DNA of 64,000 nucleotides, from assembly GCF_023712105.1 (NCBI RefSeq), contig NZ_JAMLJI010000004.1:310001-374000 (forward strand). The letters are read 5' to 3'. Positions 31,325 through 39,436 of this stretch are shown in pieces. How positions within the stretch are numbered: position 1 is the first letter of the stretch; each line of letters begins with the position of its first letter. The notes under the pieces are model-generated. The model ran no database searches and was not told where the DNA came from. It saw only the letters and a program-made list of their open reading frames with translations. The translations under genes were made by a program, and so were the position numbers. The DNA comes from Larsenimonas suaedae (lineage in GTDB: Bacteria > Pseudomonadota > Gammaproteobacteria > Pseudomonadales > Halomonadaceae).

Positions 31325-31866
31325 GCCGGCGGCCCTGATTTGTCGGAGCCAGACTTCACACCGGTTGTTTTGTGGTTGACCAGGCTGATGCCGGCGGCGG
31401 TGACGTCGGCAGGTGTGGTGATGGCCTTCGTCACGTGCAGCGTGCCTTCGATCGTGACCGGTCCGGTCACGATCATGCCCTTGGGAGCGGTGATCGAGGC
31501 CGAGCCGGGTAGATCAGCGCGCAGGTGATGGGCGTCGTGGTCGTACTCGAGCACCGCGCCATCCGGCATGCGCCAGTGGGTCAGGGTCGGGGTATTGGTC
31601 GGGGCTGGACAGGCGTTGCTGTTTACCGCGCACAGCACCACCGCACCGCGAAGCTCACCGCCGGGCGAGAGCAGCACGACCTGCTCGCCCACGGTCGGCG
31701 GGTTCCAGCTTCGAGTCGCGCCAGCGCGGGCTTCCAGCCACGGCACCCAGTCGGTCAGCAGTGCGCCGCACTGGACCCGTACGCGTACGGCGGCGTGATC
31801 GACCTTGGCCACGTTGCCAAGGCGAATCAGGTTCTGGAGAAGTCGGGCGAGTTCGACGGGGTGCAT
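31321..31866 (-). CDS. V: Baseplate spike protein gpV
   Basis: 181 residues of the P2 gpV family. An OB-fold N-terminus (VDHAAVRVRVQCGALLTDWVPWLEARAG) precedes a beta-helical C-terminus with SITAPKGMIVTGPVTIEGTLHVT. P2 gpV is the membrane-piercing spike. This copy ends GVKSGSDKSGPPA without an obvious metal-binding HxH tip, so a separate PAAR protein may cap it. It is the first gene of the V operon, with a candidate Ogr site 72 bases upstream. Confidence 0.9.
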   Translation of the reverse strand: MHPVELARLLQNLIRLGNVAKVDHAAVRVRVQCGALLTDWVPWLEARAGATRSWNPPTVGEQVVLLSPGGELRGAVVLCAVNSNACPAPTNTPTLTHWRMPDGAVLEYDHDAHHLRADLPGSASITAPKGMIVTGPVTIEGTLHVTKAITTPADVTAAGISLVNHKTTGVKSGSDKSGPPA

Positions 31867-31937
31867 TCACGCTCCGGGCGGTCAGTGGTAATGCGGTTAT
31901 CGTCGACGGCCGGAGCGATGAGTGCGAGCGGTGGGCG

Positions 31938-31958
31938 TTGTAAAGGCGAGCGCTACAA
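31938..31958. promoter_or_regulatory. Candidate Ogr activator site upstream of V
   Basis: TTGTA-N11-TACAA, a perfect inverted repeat inside the shared block GGGCGTTGTAAAG, about 72 bases upstream of the V start. It overlaps the stop codon of gene S (31953-31955). This is the position of the P2 V late promoter control site. Confidence 0.7.
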
Positions 31959-32405
31959 GCCGTCGTTCAAGTGATCGAGCAGGGTGTCGCGCAGCAGCGT
32001 GTGGTCGTGCTCGGTAAAGCCGAGCAGCTCGCGCTGTTCGTACTGCACGCGCGGGCCGGTGCGGCTGACGCGGTCGCGCAGGCCAAACTGGTGCGTCTTG
32101 GCGATGCTGGCCACCCGGCCGAAAAAGCCGATCTCGGCACCGTGGGGGCTGGTGCGGATCTTGAGGTATTTGGCGGTGCGCAGTTTGCCAAACATGGCTC
32201 GGCGCCGGATGGTGCCCTGTTGATCGCGGCTTTTACGCGGGGCATAGGATGTGCCGTCGGGGTTCTTCTGGGCCTTGATGCGCTCGCGTTGGGCGCGGCG
32301 TAGATCGGTGGCCACCGACCGGGCGAGGCGTCGACGTTCCTTGGCATCCAGCTTGGCGAGCAGCGGCGCGGCCCAGTCCTCGAGGCGCTGTAGATCATCC
32401 GGCAT
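31953..32405 (-). CDS. S: Tail completion protein gpS
   Basis: 150 residues of the P2 gpS / phage virion morphogenesis family (RRRLARSVATDLRRAQRERIKAQKNPDGTSY, GFFGRVASIAKTHQFGL). It completes the tail tube end. It overlaps R by 11 bases. Confidence 0.9.
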   Translation of the reverse strand: MPDDLQRLEDWAAPLLAKLDAKERRRLARSVATDLRRAQRERIKAQKNPDGTSYAPRKSRDQQGTIRRRAMFGKLRTAKYLKIRTSPHGAEIGFFGRVASIAKTHQFGLRDRVSRTGPRVQYEQRELLGFTEHDHTLLRDTLLDHLNDGL

Positions 32406-32877
32406 CGGTTGACTCCGGGGCTGCGTAGCCGCTCAGGTGGTGGTCTTCCGCCATGAGTTGCCAGCGGCGCGGGCCGCAGGTGTCGACGTCAAAGCGCGGC
32501 ATGCGGTGCTCCACGGAGATTTTCCCGGTATCGCAGTCCTTTTTCGCGATCACACGCTCGGTAAGCTGGACGCGCAGGGCGAGATCGACCGCGCTGTTGC
32601 TGAGCACCTCGGCTTCGAACCTGACCGCCTCGGCGGGTGCCAGGTCCGGCTGGTAGACCGCGAGCCAGTCGAGCAGCGGAACCATCACGGTGTCGACGTC
32701 GTCGGCGAAGTCGGTCAGCACCAGCTGCGCAGTGAAGGTGTAGCCATGGGAGAGGGTCGGGCCGGCGGAAAATTCGATAGTGCCGTCTTCCACAAACGTC
32801 AGCAGTCCGTCGGGGTCGCGTTGCAGATGGGGCACGGCGTCGATCAGGTACTGGCGCAGCGCGGTGAGTTTTTTCAT
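32395..32877 (-). CDS. R: Tail completion protein gpR
   Basis: 160 residues from the ATG at 32877, which overlaps the stop of the o-spanin gene as ATGA. It starts MKKLTALRQYLIDAVPHLQRDPD, typical of P2 gpR. It acts with S in finishing the head-proximal tail end. The frame is open upstream to 32925 but that extension lies inside the spanin gene. Confidence 0.88.
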   Translation of the reverse strand: MKKLTALRQYLIDAVPHLQRDPDGLLTFVEDGTIEFSAGPTLSHGYTFTAQLVLTDFADDVDTVMVPLLDWLAVYQPDLAPAEAVRFEAEVLSNSAVDLALRVQLTERVIAKKDCDTGKISVEHRMPRFDVDTCGPRRWQLMAEDHHLSGYAAPESTDAG

Positions 32878-33122
32878 CGGGCGGCCTCGTGGCAGGCGAT
32901 CACGGCATCGACCTCGGCGGCGCACTGCGCCCAGGCCGCTTCGGTGCGCTCGAGCTGCAGATGCAGCTCACCGTTGGTGGTCGGGTGACTGGCCGGCAGC
33001 GTGCACGGGTTCGGCGTCGCGCAGCGATTGACGATAAGCGTCGGCACCGGTGAGGGCGTCGTGGCGGCGCAGCCGGATAACAGCATCAGGCAGGCGAGTG
33101 CCGGCCCAGTCGCGGATCTCAT
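32874..33122 (-). CDS. lysC: Outer-membrane spanin lipoprotein (LysC/Rz1-like)
   Basis: 82 residues starting MRSATGPALACLMLLSGCAA, a lipoprotein signal with lipobox LLSGC. It is Pro/Cys-rich after the lipid anchor. The first half of the gene overlaps the end of the inner spanin gene in another frame, the classical embedded Rz/Rz1 arrangement. Together they bridge and fuse the two membranes at lysis. Confidence 0.85.
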   Translation of the reverse strand: MRSATGPALACLMLLSGCAATTPSPVPTLIVNRCATPNPCTLPASHPTTNGELHLQLERTEAAWAQCAAEVDAVIACHEAAR

Positions 33123-33408
33123 CGTTATCACGTTGCAGCTCCCTGATCTGGTCGAGGCGGTTGGAGGCAGTGCGCTCAAGCTCGCTCTGCTGTTCGGCAA
33201 GCGCGGTGCGCTGGGCGTCAAGGCGCTGGGCGTTATCCCACAGGGCGTCGATCACGACCTGCCGGCGCTGGCTTTCCTGTTGTGCGGCGTCGCGCTCCAG
33301 CGCAATCCGGTCGGCGCGCTCTATCGCGGCGTTACCGCGCTCCCACAGCAGCCAGCCACCGCCGAGGATGACAACCACACCGAGGGCGTAAACGCTCAGG
33401 CGGGTCAT
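32968..33408 (-). CDS. lysB: Inner-membrane spanin (LysB/Rz-like)
   Basis: 146 residues. A single N-terminal transmembrane helix (about 5-22, VYALGVVVILGGGWLLW) is followed by a long coiled coil (25-100) facing the periplasm. The ATG overlaps the stop of the endolysin gene as ATGA. The o-spanin start lies inside this gene at 33122. It acts in the last lysis step. Confidence 0.87.
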   Translation of the reverse strand: MTRLSVYALGVVVILGGGWLLWERGNAAIERADRIALERDAAQQESQRRQVVIDALWDNAQRLDAQRTALAEQQSELERTASNRLDQIRELQRDNDEIRDWAGTRLPDAVIRLRRHDALTGADAYRQSLRDAEPVHAAGQSPDHQR

Positions 33409-33905
33409 CGTTCGACTCCGATCAGGCACAGCTCCCGTTCCGCCGCCCGGCGCCGGATCAGTCCGGCAAGCTTGCGCCCGTCGGCGTAGACCCAGCGCGA
33501 GAGCTGATCGCAGGCCGCTTTGGTTTGGCCCGCGTTCAGCCGTGCCAGTAGGGTCGACTGCTCGAAGGCGCCTTCCCCGACGTTGAAGATGAACGAGGCC
33601 AGCGCCGCCCGCCGCGTCGGCGGCAGCGTGCGGTTGATGTCGGGAGCGACGCGGGCATCGATGGCGTCGAACGCCCGACCGAGATCGCCTTGAAGCAGGG
33701 CCTCGCACTCTTCGGGCGTCTTGGTCTGATGCAGTTTGACGGTGGGGCCGGTATGGCCGGTGCAGATGGTCGGAATGCCGACCGGATCGGGATAGGCCTC
33801 GAGCGAGGTGCCCTCGAAGAAGCTCACCACCTGGATCGACAGTGACATCGCACCCCCGAGAATGGCCCCGATGGCGCCGGCACCGATGCGGCCGGGGCGC
33901 TTCAT
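33405..33905 (-). CDS. K: SAR endolysin gpK (GH24 lysozyme)
   Basis: 166 residues. Residues about 6-30 are a weakly hydrophobic Gly/Ala-rich segment (GRIGAGAIGAILGGAMSLSI) typical of signal-anchor-release endolysins. The catalytic triad E-x8-D-x5-T is visible in EGTSLEAYPDPVGIPT. The enzyme cleaves peptidoglycan and stays inactive while anchored. It differs from P2 gpK, which is also a muralytic enzyme but needs the holin for export. The ATG overlaps the holin stop as ATGA. Confidence 0.9.
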   Translation of the reverse strand: MKRPGRIGAGAIGAILGGAMSLSIQVVSFFEGTSLEAYPDPVGIPTICTGHTGPTVKLHQTKTPEECEALLQGDLGRAFDAIDARVAPDINRTLPPTRRAALASFIFNVGEGAFEQSTLLARLNAGQTKAACDQLSRWVYADGRKLAGLIRRRAAERELCLIGVER

Positions 33906-34111
33906 GCATCGCCTCCCGGGCGGCGGTGCCACCAGGTGCGAATGGCCTCGACGTACTTGGGTACGAGCAGCCCGAGCTGGAGCGCCAGATACAGGAGCGT
34001 CAGCACCGTGACCCAGGAACTCGGGGTCATGCCGCCCCAGTGCAGCGCGGAGACCACCGCCGGCGGCGCGAGCTTGGCGGCTTCGGTCGTGATGTGCAGA
34101 TCATTGGACAT
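33902..34111 (-). CDS. Holin / pinholin-like protein
   Basis: 69 residues. One to two hydrophobic segments (about 18-28 weak; 33-52 WVTVLTLLYLALQLGLLVPK strong) and a basic C-terminus (RTWWHRRPGGDA). It occupies the place of P2 holin Y, directly before the endolysin. With a signal-anchor-release endolysin, a small depolarising hole (pinholin) would be enough. The start at 34111 follows the X stop by two bases. Confidence 0.8.
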   Translation of the reverse strand: MSNDLHITTEAAKLAPPAVVSALHWGGMTPSSWVTVLTLLYLALQLGLLVPKYVEAIRTWWHRRPGGDA

Positions 34112-34113
34112 GG

Positions 34114-34326
34114 TCAGTCCCACAGCTGGATGGATGAATGGGTCGGCGTTCGCGGTGCGGCTTCCGGCACGGGCAGCCGAACCTCGGTGCCGGTCGGCAG
34201 TACTGGCCCCCGCTCGCAAAGACCGGGGTTCAAGGCGTAGACGGCCGTCACGGCGGCGGTGCTGCCGAGGTGGCGGTAACAAATCCGGTCAACGGTATCG
34301 CCCTGGATCGTGCGCACGGTCGCCAT
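34114..34326 (-). CDS. X: Tail protein gpX (LysM-like)
   Basis: 70 residues of the P2 gpX family with a LysM-like start (TIQGDTVDRICYRHLGS; VYALNPGLCERGPVLPTGTEVRLP). It is an essential tail protein in P2. It overlaps L by one base. Confidence 0.9.
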   Translation of the reverse strand: MATVRTIQGDTVDRICYRHLGSTAAVTAVYALNPGLCERGPVLPTGTEVRLPVPEAAPRTPTHSSIQLWD

Positions 34327-34796
34327 CAGATCAGCTCCACGGTGACGTGCCCGCGCCCGGTGATCTCGCTGATTGCCCAGTGAGCGTCGCGGCGGAAGCG
34401 GTCTGCGGTCTGATCGTGCAGGTCGCCCCGATCACGGGTGCTGGCTGTGGCGTCGTAATCCCGGTAGCGCTCGAGCAACTGCGCATGGGCCTCGGCGTAG
34501 ACCGCACGCCGATAGAGGTCGGGGTAGATGCTCGGTGGCTGCCAGCTCGGGGTCGGTACCGCATCGATGTGCAGATACCCGGTCTCGATCTGATCGAACT
34601 GCCAATGGCGCAGCACGCGGTTGGTGGTGGCGATCGCGGTCAGCAGCACGTCGTCGAGCCTGGCTGGTGTAACCGTGCCATCGACTCTATGGCGGTCTCG
34701 GAAGTCGGCGGGGTCGATGGCTGGCCAGAAGCCGTTGTTGGCGATCGGCTCGAGGGGCGTGGCGCGGGTGTTGCCGGTGGCGACGAAGCTGCTCAT
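34326..34796 (-). CDS. L: Head completion protein gpL
   Basis: 156 residues of the P2 gpL family (NNGFWPAIDPADFRDRHRVDGTV, then ATTNRVLRHWQFDQIETGY). It completes and stabilises the filled head. A 99-base gap separates it from M. Confidence 0.9.
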   Translation of the reverse strand: MSSFVATGNTRATPLEPIANNGFWPAIDPADFRDRHRVDGTVTPARLDDVLLTAIATTNRVLRHWQFDQIETGYLHIDAVPTPSWQPPSIYPDLYRRAVYAEAHAQLLERYRDYDATASTRDRGDLHDQTADRFRRDAHWAISEITGRGHVTVELI

Positions 34797-34895
34797 GGGC
34801 GGTCCTTTTAAATCAGGGGGTGGACGGCGAGGCAGCGATCGGCCGCTGGCCTTGCGTTCTCACCGTGCCCCCTGGCGTCGCGGGTCGACTCGGTA

Positions 34896-35558
34896 TCAGG
34901 CGTTGGGGCCTGAGGTCTGTTTGAGCGCACGCTCGACGCGCTCGATGTCCTTTTTCACGCCGACGCGGTCGTTGAGCTCGAGGGCGCGCTGGTAATGCGG
35001 CAGGGCCTCGGTCAGCTCGCCCCGGGCACGGTGGCCGTTGCCGAGCGCCTTGTGCAGCTTGGCGCGGATCGGGTCGTGCATGTCGGCGTCCCCCGTCAGC
35101 CGCTCGATCTCGATCAATGCGTCGAGTAGGTGATCGTCATCCTCCTGAAGCGCCAGCGCCTGGTCGGCGGCTTCCTCGGCGAGAATCGCCGGGGTCGAGC
35201 GCTGGAACTGCTCGCCCGGGTCGAGCCCGTACTGCAAGGCGTAGCGAGCGATCGGCAAGGCGCCGTCGATGTCGCCGACGTCGATGCGCCAGAGCATGAC
35301 GCGCATCAGCACCTCGTCTTCGGCCCCGCGCCCGGCCTCGAGCACGCCGGCGACGTAGTCCCCGTAGTTAGGCAGCAGCTCGCGCTTCAGCTGAATCTTG
35401 CGCTCGACCGACTGCACCGACTTGAGGCGGCGGTAGTCTTCGAGCAGTTTGGCGTGCATCAGGTGAAAGGCGTCGCCGTGCATCGGTTCGTCGCCGGTCG
35501 TCCGGGCCGCTTGCGCGGCCGAGACCCGTTGGTAGTGGCGTTTTGCGAGCGAAGTCAT
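34896..35558 (-). CDS. M: Terminase small subunit gpM
   Basis: 220 residues of the P2 gpM family (HLMHAKLLEDYRRLKSVQSVERKIQLKREL). The C-terminal 40 residues, KLHKALGNGHRARGELTEALPHYQRALELN, read as a tetratricopeptide repeat. Such an extension occurs in some related phages but not in P2 itself as I recall it. The protein recognises cos and works with gpP. Confidence 0.9.
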   Translation of the reverse strand: MTSLAKRHYQRVSAAQAARTTGDEPMHGDAFHLMHAKLLEDYRRLKSVQSVERKIQLKRELLPNYGDYVAGVLEAGRGAEDEVLMRVMLWRIDVGDIDGALPIARYALQYGLDPGEQFQRSTPAILAEEAADQALALQEDDDHLLDALIEIERLTGDADMHDPIRAKLHKALGNGHRARGELTEALPHYQRALELNDRVGVKKDIERVERALKQTSGPNA

Positions 35559-35572
35559 GGTCGGTCCTTTGA

Positions 35573-36628
35573 CTAGCCGTGCAGCGCGGCCGGTGACATT
35601 TCGATGTTCTCGATCAGGCAGCCGGCTTCGAAGTCTTCGACGACGTAGGCGTCGTTGGAGGACTCGAAGTTCTCGATGCGGTTGCGCTTGGGGTTTTCGG
35701 CCACGTGACGCCGGCGGGCGCCGTTTTGCCAGTAGATCGAGAGGTTATCGAGCGGTGTGATCATGATGGCGTTGTCGGGGAAGTACGGAACGTCCATGCC
35801 CTGCAGGCCGCCGATGCGCTTTTGGCTGATAACCAGATCGGCCGCCATCTGCTCACTGGGAAGGTTCTGGTTGAGCAGCGGGAAGTACTTGTCCGACATC
35901 AGGCTGCGCCCGACGATCACGACCATGCCCGGTGCCGAGCGGTACCACGGTTCGATCAAACCATTGACCGCGTCATAGACCAGGGCATCGAGCGTGGCGT
36001 AATCGCCGACCAGCTCGGTGTTGCCGTCGGCATCGGTGGTCTTGGTCGGGTCGATGACGATCTTGCCGGCGGTCTTGCCGTCTTTCATCACGCGCTCGGG
36101 CGCCTGATCGCGGTAGTGCTGAAGCCAGCCGATGTTGACGTCCTGCAGCAGCGGGTTGGCCGCCGGGTCGGTCTGCTTTGCCGCCGAGGTGCCGTTGAAG
36201 CCGATCATCAGTCGGTCGAGTGCCTGCTGACGCACGATGGCGTCGCGGATCATGGCCTGGAAGTTGGGGAACTTGGCCCAGGCGTCCAGCTTGGCGTAGC
36301 CGATATGGGTGTCGAACTCGGTCATCCGGCACTCGTAGCCCTGGGCATCCAGCGTGGCGAGGTCTCGGGTCGAACGCTCGCGGTTGGCGACGTCGGTGCG
36401 CGCGGCGATCGGGCCAGAGATGCCGAGCTTCAGCTTCTCGCCCTTGAGCTCATCCACACCGATGAAGTTGATGCGGCTCAGAAAGTCACTGGACTCCTGA
36501 ACGCGCTTTTCCAGGCGCTGCTGAATCGAGGGCTCCACCGCGAACTTCTGCGTCGCGTCGGGCACCCCGTTGAGTTTCGCCACTTGGCTGGCGAACTGGT
36601 TGAACTGTTGTCGTGTGTCATTGCGCAT
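35573..36628 (-). CDS. N: Major capsid protein gpN
   Basis: 351 residues of the P2 gpN family (RNDTRQQFNQFASQVAKLNGV; SGPIAARTD; GYECRMTEFDTHIGYAKLDAWAKF). An HK97-fold shell subunit, whose N-terminus is normally trimmed by gpO. Confidence 0.94.
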   Translation of the reverse strand: MRNDTRQQFNQFASQVAKLNGVPDATQKFAVEPSIQQRLEKRVQESSDFLSRINFIGVDELKGEKLKLGISGPIAARTDVANRERSTRDLATLDAQGYECRMTEFDTHIGYAKLDAWAKFPNFQAMIRDAIVRQQALDRLMIGFNGTSAAKQTDPAANPLLQDVNIGWLQHYRDQAPERVMKDGKTAGKIVIDPTKTTDADGNTELVGDYATLDALVYDAVNGLIEPWYRSAPGMVVIVGRSLMSDKYFPLLNQNLPSEQMAADLVISQKRIGGLQGMDVPYFPDNAIMITPLDNLSIYWQNGARRRHVAENPKRNRIENFESSNDAYVVEDFEAGCLIENIEMSPAALHG

Positions 36629-36640
36629 AAAGAGTGGGTC

Positions 36641-37450
36641 TCAGCAGTCGGTTTCGAGGGTGCCGTCGCCGCCGGTAGCCGGTGTGCGGGGCGGATGTCG
36701 GGGCGTGCTATCGAGCGTGGCGTAGAGCTGATCGAAGGCGGTCTTGAGCTGATCGTGCTCCGCTTTCAGCGCTTGGAACTGCTCCGCCGAGGGGCGCGTT
36801 TCTAGCTCGGCGCTTAAGCGGGTGTTCTCAGCGACGAACAGGCCCATGGTCTGCTCGAGATCGTCACGCAGGGCGGCGAAGTTGCCGTGGGTTTCTTCCC
36901 GCTGGCGCTTGAACATCGTTTTGACGCGCTCAGCGAGCGTCGGGCCCTTGGGCGGGATGTGCTCGAAGCCGAAGTCGGTCTCAACTGCCGCGGTAAACAG
37001 GTTCTCGGGCTTTTGCTTCTTGGCCGTGAGCGGCGACTTGTCGCCGGCCTGTGCGCTGAAGGCGAGCATTTCGGTACCGAGCGAGGCGGGGGAGTCGGTC
37101 ACGGCCAGGCCGACCAGGTAGGCTTCGCCGCTGCCGGCGAAGTCGGGATCGACTTCCATCGAGGTGTAGACCTTCTGGCGCGCCTGGTTCAGCGCCTTGA
37201 GTTCCTCGGTCGGGTCGATCTGGGCCAGCAGTTGGAGCTTGCCGGCGTCGTCTTCCTCGGTTTTGAGCGCCGTTACATCGCCGTAGCTCTTGAAGGGGCT
37301 GTCCGGCAGCACACCGCGAATGTGTTCGAGATTGACGCGGCAGCCGTATTTTTGTGGGTCGAAATTGGCGGCCATCTGTTCCAGCCAGTGGCGGCTGATG
37401 GTGCGGCCGTCGGTGGTGGCGCCTTCGGTCGCGATGCGGAACCAGTCCAT
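36641..37450 (-). CDS. O: Capsid scaffold and maturation protease gpO
   Basis: 269 residues of the P2 gpO family. The N-terminal half is the serine protease domain, with a His in VNLEHIRG and the Ser in TDSPASLGTEMLAFSA. The C-terminal half is the helical scaffold (EQTMGLFVAENTRLSAELETRP). It is the first gene of the O operon and divergent from P, with a candidate Ogr site in between. Confidence 0.93.
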   Translation of the reverse strand: MDWFRIATEGATTDGRTISRHWLEQMAANFDPQKYGCRVNLEHIRGVLPDSPFKSYGDVTALKTEEDDAGKLQLLAQIDPTEELKALNQARQKVYTSMEVDPDFAGSGEAYLVGLAVTDSPASLGTEMLAFSAQAGDKSPLTAKKQKPENLFTAAVETDFGFEHIPPKGPTLAERVKTMFKRQREETHGNFAALRDDLEQTMGLFVAENTRLSAELETRPSAEQFQALKAEHDQLKTAFDQLYATLDSTPRHPPRTPATGGDGTLETDC

Positions 37451-37539
37451 GCGTGTGTCCTTTACAGTCGGTCGGAGCGGGTAACTGCTGTATGGACGTC
37501 AGGGTCACTGGATCAGCGGGCCTTCTCAACGCGCGGGCG

Positions 37540-37560
37540 TTGTAAAGCGGCGGTTCACAA
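37540..37560. promoter_or_regulatory. Candidate Ogr activator site between divergent O and P
   Basis: TTGT-N13-ACAA within the shared block GGGCGTTGTAAAG; the extended arm has one mismatch (TTGTA / CACAA). It lies about 90 bases from the O start and 70 from the P start. Being nearly symmetrical, one site could serve both divergent late promoters. Confidence 0.65.
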
Positions 37561-37630
37561 GCCGTGGCCCGATATAGGTCCTCGGGACGTCGGTAGGCTG
37601 GGCGCATCGTTTCCAAGTGCCTGATTTGCC

Positions 37631-39436
37631 ATGACCGTGACCGATCAAACACCCGCCGTGCTCGATGCGTCGCTGGATGCCACCGACGCCACCCGGTTCG
37701 CCGCGCGCCACCTGTATTGGATGGGCTGGCGCATCGGCCGCATTGCCGAGTTTCTGGATTTGCCGGCCGGGACGGTGTCGAGCTGGAAAAAGCGCGATGG
37801 CTGGGACAAGGCCAGCCCGACCGAGCGGGTCGAAGGCGCGCTCGAGGCGCGGCTGGTGCAGCTGATCGGCAAGGAACAGAAGGAAGGTCGCGACTTCAAG
37901 GAGATCGATCTGCTGGGTCGGCAGATCGAGCGATTGGCCCGGGTGCACAAGTACCAGGGCAGTGGCAAGGAGTCGGACCTCAACCCGAACATCGACCGAC
38001 GCAACGCCGGCGAGAAGAAAAAGCCCGCCCGCAATGACGTCGGCGAGGAAGGTGTGATCCAGATCGTCGAGGCGTTCGAGGCCTCGCTGTTTCTATACCA
38101 GCGCCACTGGTACCGCGCCGGACAGCATGAGCGCATTCGCAACCTGTTGAAGTCGCGCCAGATCGGCGCGACCTGGTACTTCGCCCGCGAGGCCATCGCC
38201 GACGCGCTGGAGACGGGCAAGAACAAGATTTTCATGTCGGCGTCAAAAGCCCAGGCCCACATCTTCCGCAACTACATCGTTCAGTTCGTCAAGGAGACCA
38301 CCGGCGTCGAGCTCAAGGGCGACCCGATCGTGTTGGCCAACGGCGCGGAGCTTCATTTTCTCGGCACCAACGCTAAGACCGCCCAGGGCTACCACGGCGA
38401 TACCTACCTTGATGAGTACTTCTGGATCAACGGCTTCGAGCAGTTCCGCAAGGTCACCTCGGGCATGGCGATGCACAAGAAGTGGAAGCAGACCTACTTC
38501 TCGACGCCGTCATCGGTAGCCCACGAGGCCTATCCATTCTGGACCGGCGAGCGGTTCAACAAGCGCCGCCGAAAAGACGACCGCGTCGAGATCGATGTAA
38601 GCCATTCGGCGCTGGTTGCCGGCGCCCACTGCGCCGATGGGCAGTGGCGTCAGATCGTGACCATCGAGGACGCCATCGCCGGCGGCTGTGATCTGTTCGA
38701 TCTTGACCAACTGCGGCTCGAGTACAGCGATGACGAGTTCGCCAATCTGCTGATGTGTGAGTTCGTCGACGACTCGCAAAGTGCCTTCCCGATGATGAGC
38801 ATGCAGCGCTGCATGGTCGACAGCTGGGATTTGTGGCGCGACTGGAAACCGTTTGCCGCGCGGCCGTTCGGTAATCAACCGGTGTGGCTCGGCTACGACC
38901 CGGCAGGGGATGGGGAAAACAGCGACGGCGCCGGGCTGGTTGTACTCGCGCCGGCGGCGCACCGCAACGATCGCCACCGCATCCTCGAGCAGCATCGGAT
39001 CAAGGGGCACGACTACGAGGCCCAGGCCGACTACATCCAGGAGGTCGCCCGGCGCTATAACGTCCAGTACATCGGCATCGACATCAATGGCATGGGCGAT
39101 GCGGTGGCGCAGCTGGTCGCGAAGTGGTTCCCGCGCGTCACCCGGCACCGCTATACCCCCGACAGCAAGGCAGCATTGGTCCGTCAGGCGCAGCACATCA
39201 TCGACCGCGGCCGACTCGAGTTCGATGCCCGCGACATTATCATCGCGCAGTCGTTTACCTCGATCCGTCGCGAGCTGACGGCCAGCGGCCGCCAGTTCAC
39301 CTATTCCGCCGGGCGCAACGCTCGAACCGGCCACGCCGACCTTGCGTGGGCCACCATGCACGCCCTCAGCAATGAGCCCATCGACGTACTCGCCGAGGGC
39401 GAGCGCGGTGGCTCGATCATGGAGCTCTACGAATGA
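37631..39436 (+). CDS. P: Terminase large subunit gpP
   Basis: 601 residues of the P2 gpP family. The N-terminus is a helix-turn-helix (WMGWRIGRIAEFLDLPAGTVSSWKKRDGW). The ATPase region includes KSRQIGATWYFAREA and DTYLDEYFW (Walker B-like), and the C-terminal nuclease domain begins near LGYDPAGDGENSDGAG. It translocates DNA into the head and cuts at cos. Confidence 0.94.
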   Translation: MTVTDQTPAVLDASLDATDATRFAARHLYWMGWRIGRIAEFLDLPAGTVSSWKKRDGWDKASPTERVEGALEARLVQLIGKEQKEGRDFKEIDLLGRQIERLARVHKYQGSGKESDLNPNIDRRNAGEKKKPARNDVGEEGVIQIVEAFEASLFLYQRHWYRAGQHERIRNLLKSRQIGATWYFAREAIADALETGKNKIFMSASKAQAHIFRNYIVQFVKETTGVELKGDPIVLANGAELHFLGTNAKTAQGYHGDTYLDEYFWINGFEQFRKVTSGMAMHKKWKQTYFSTPSSVAHEAYPFWTGERFNKRRRKDDRVEIDVSHSALVAGAHCADGQWRQIVTIEDAIAGGCDLFDLDQLRLEYSDDEFANLLMCEFVDDSQSAFPMMSMQRCMVDSWDLWRDWKPFAARPFGNQPVWLGYDPAGDGENSDGAGLVVLAPAAHRNDRHRILEQHRIKGHDYEAQADYIQEVARRYNVQYIGIDINGMGDAVAQLVAKWFPRVTRHRYTPDSKAALVRQAQHIIDRGRLEFDARDIIIAQSFTSIRRELTASGRQFTYSAGRNARTGHADLAWATMHALSNEPIDVLAEGERGGSIMELYE

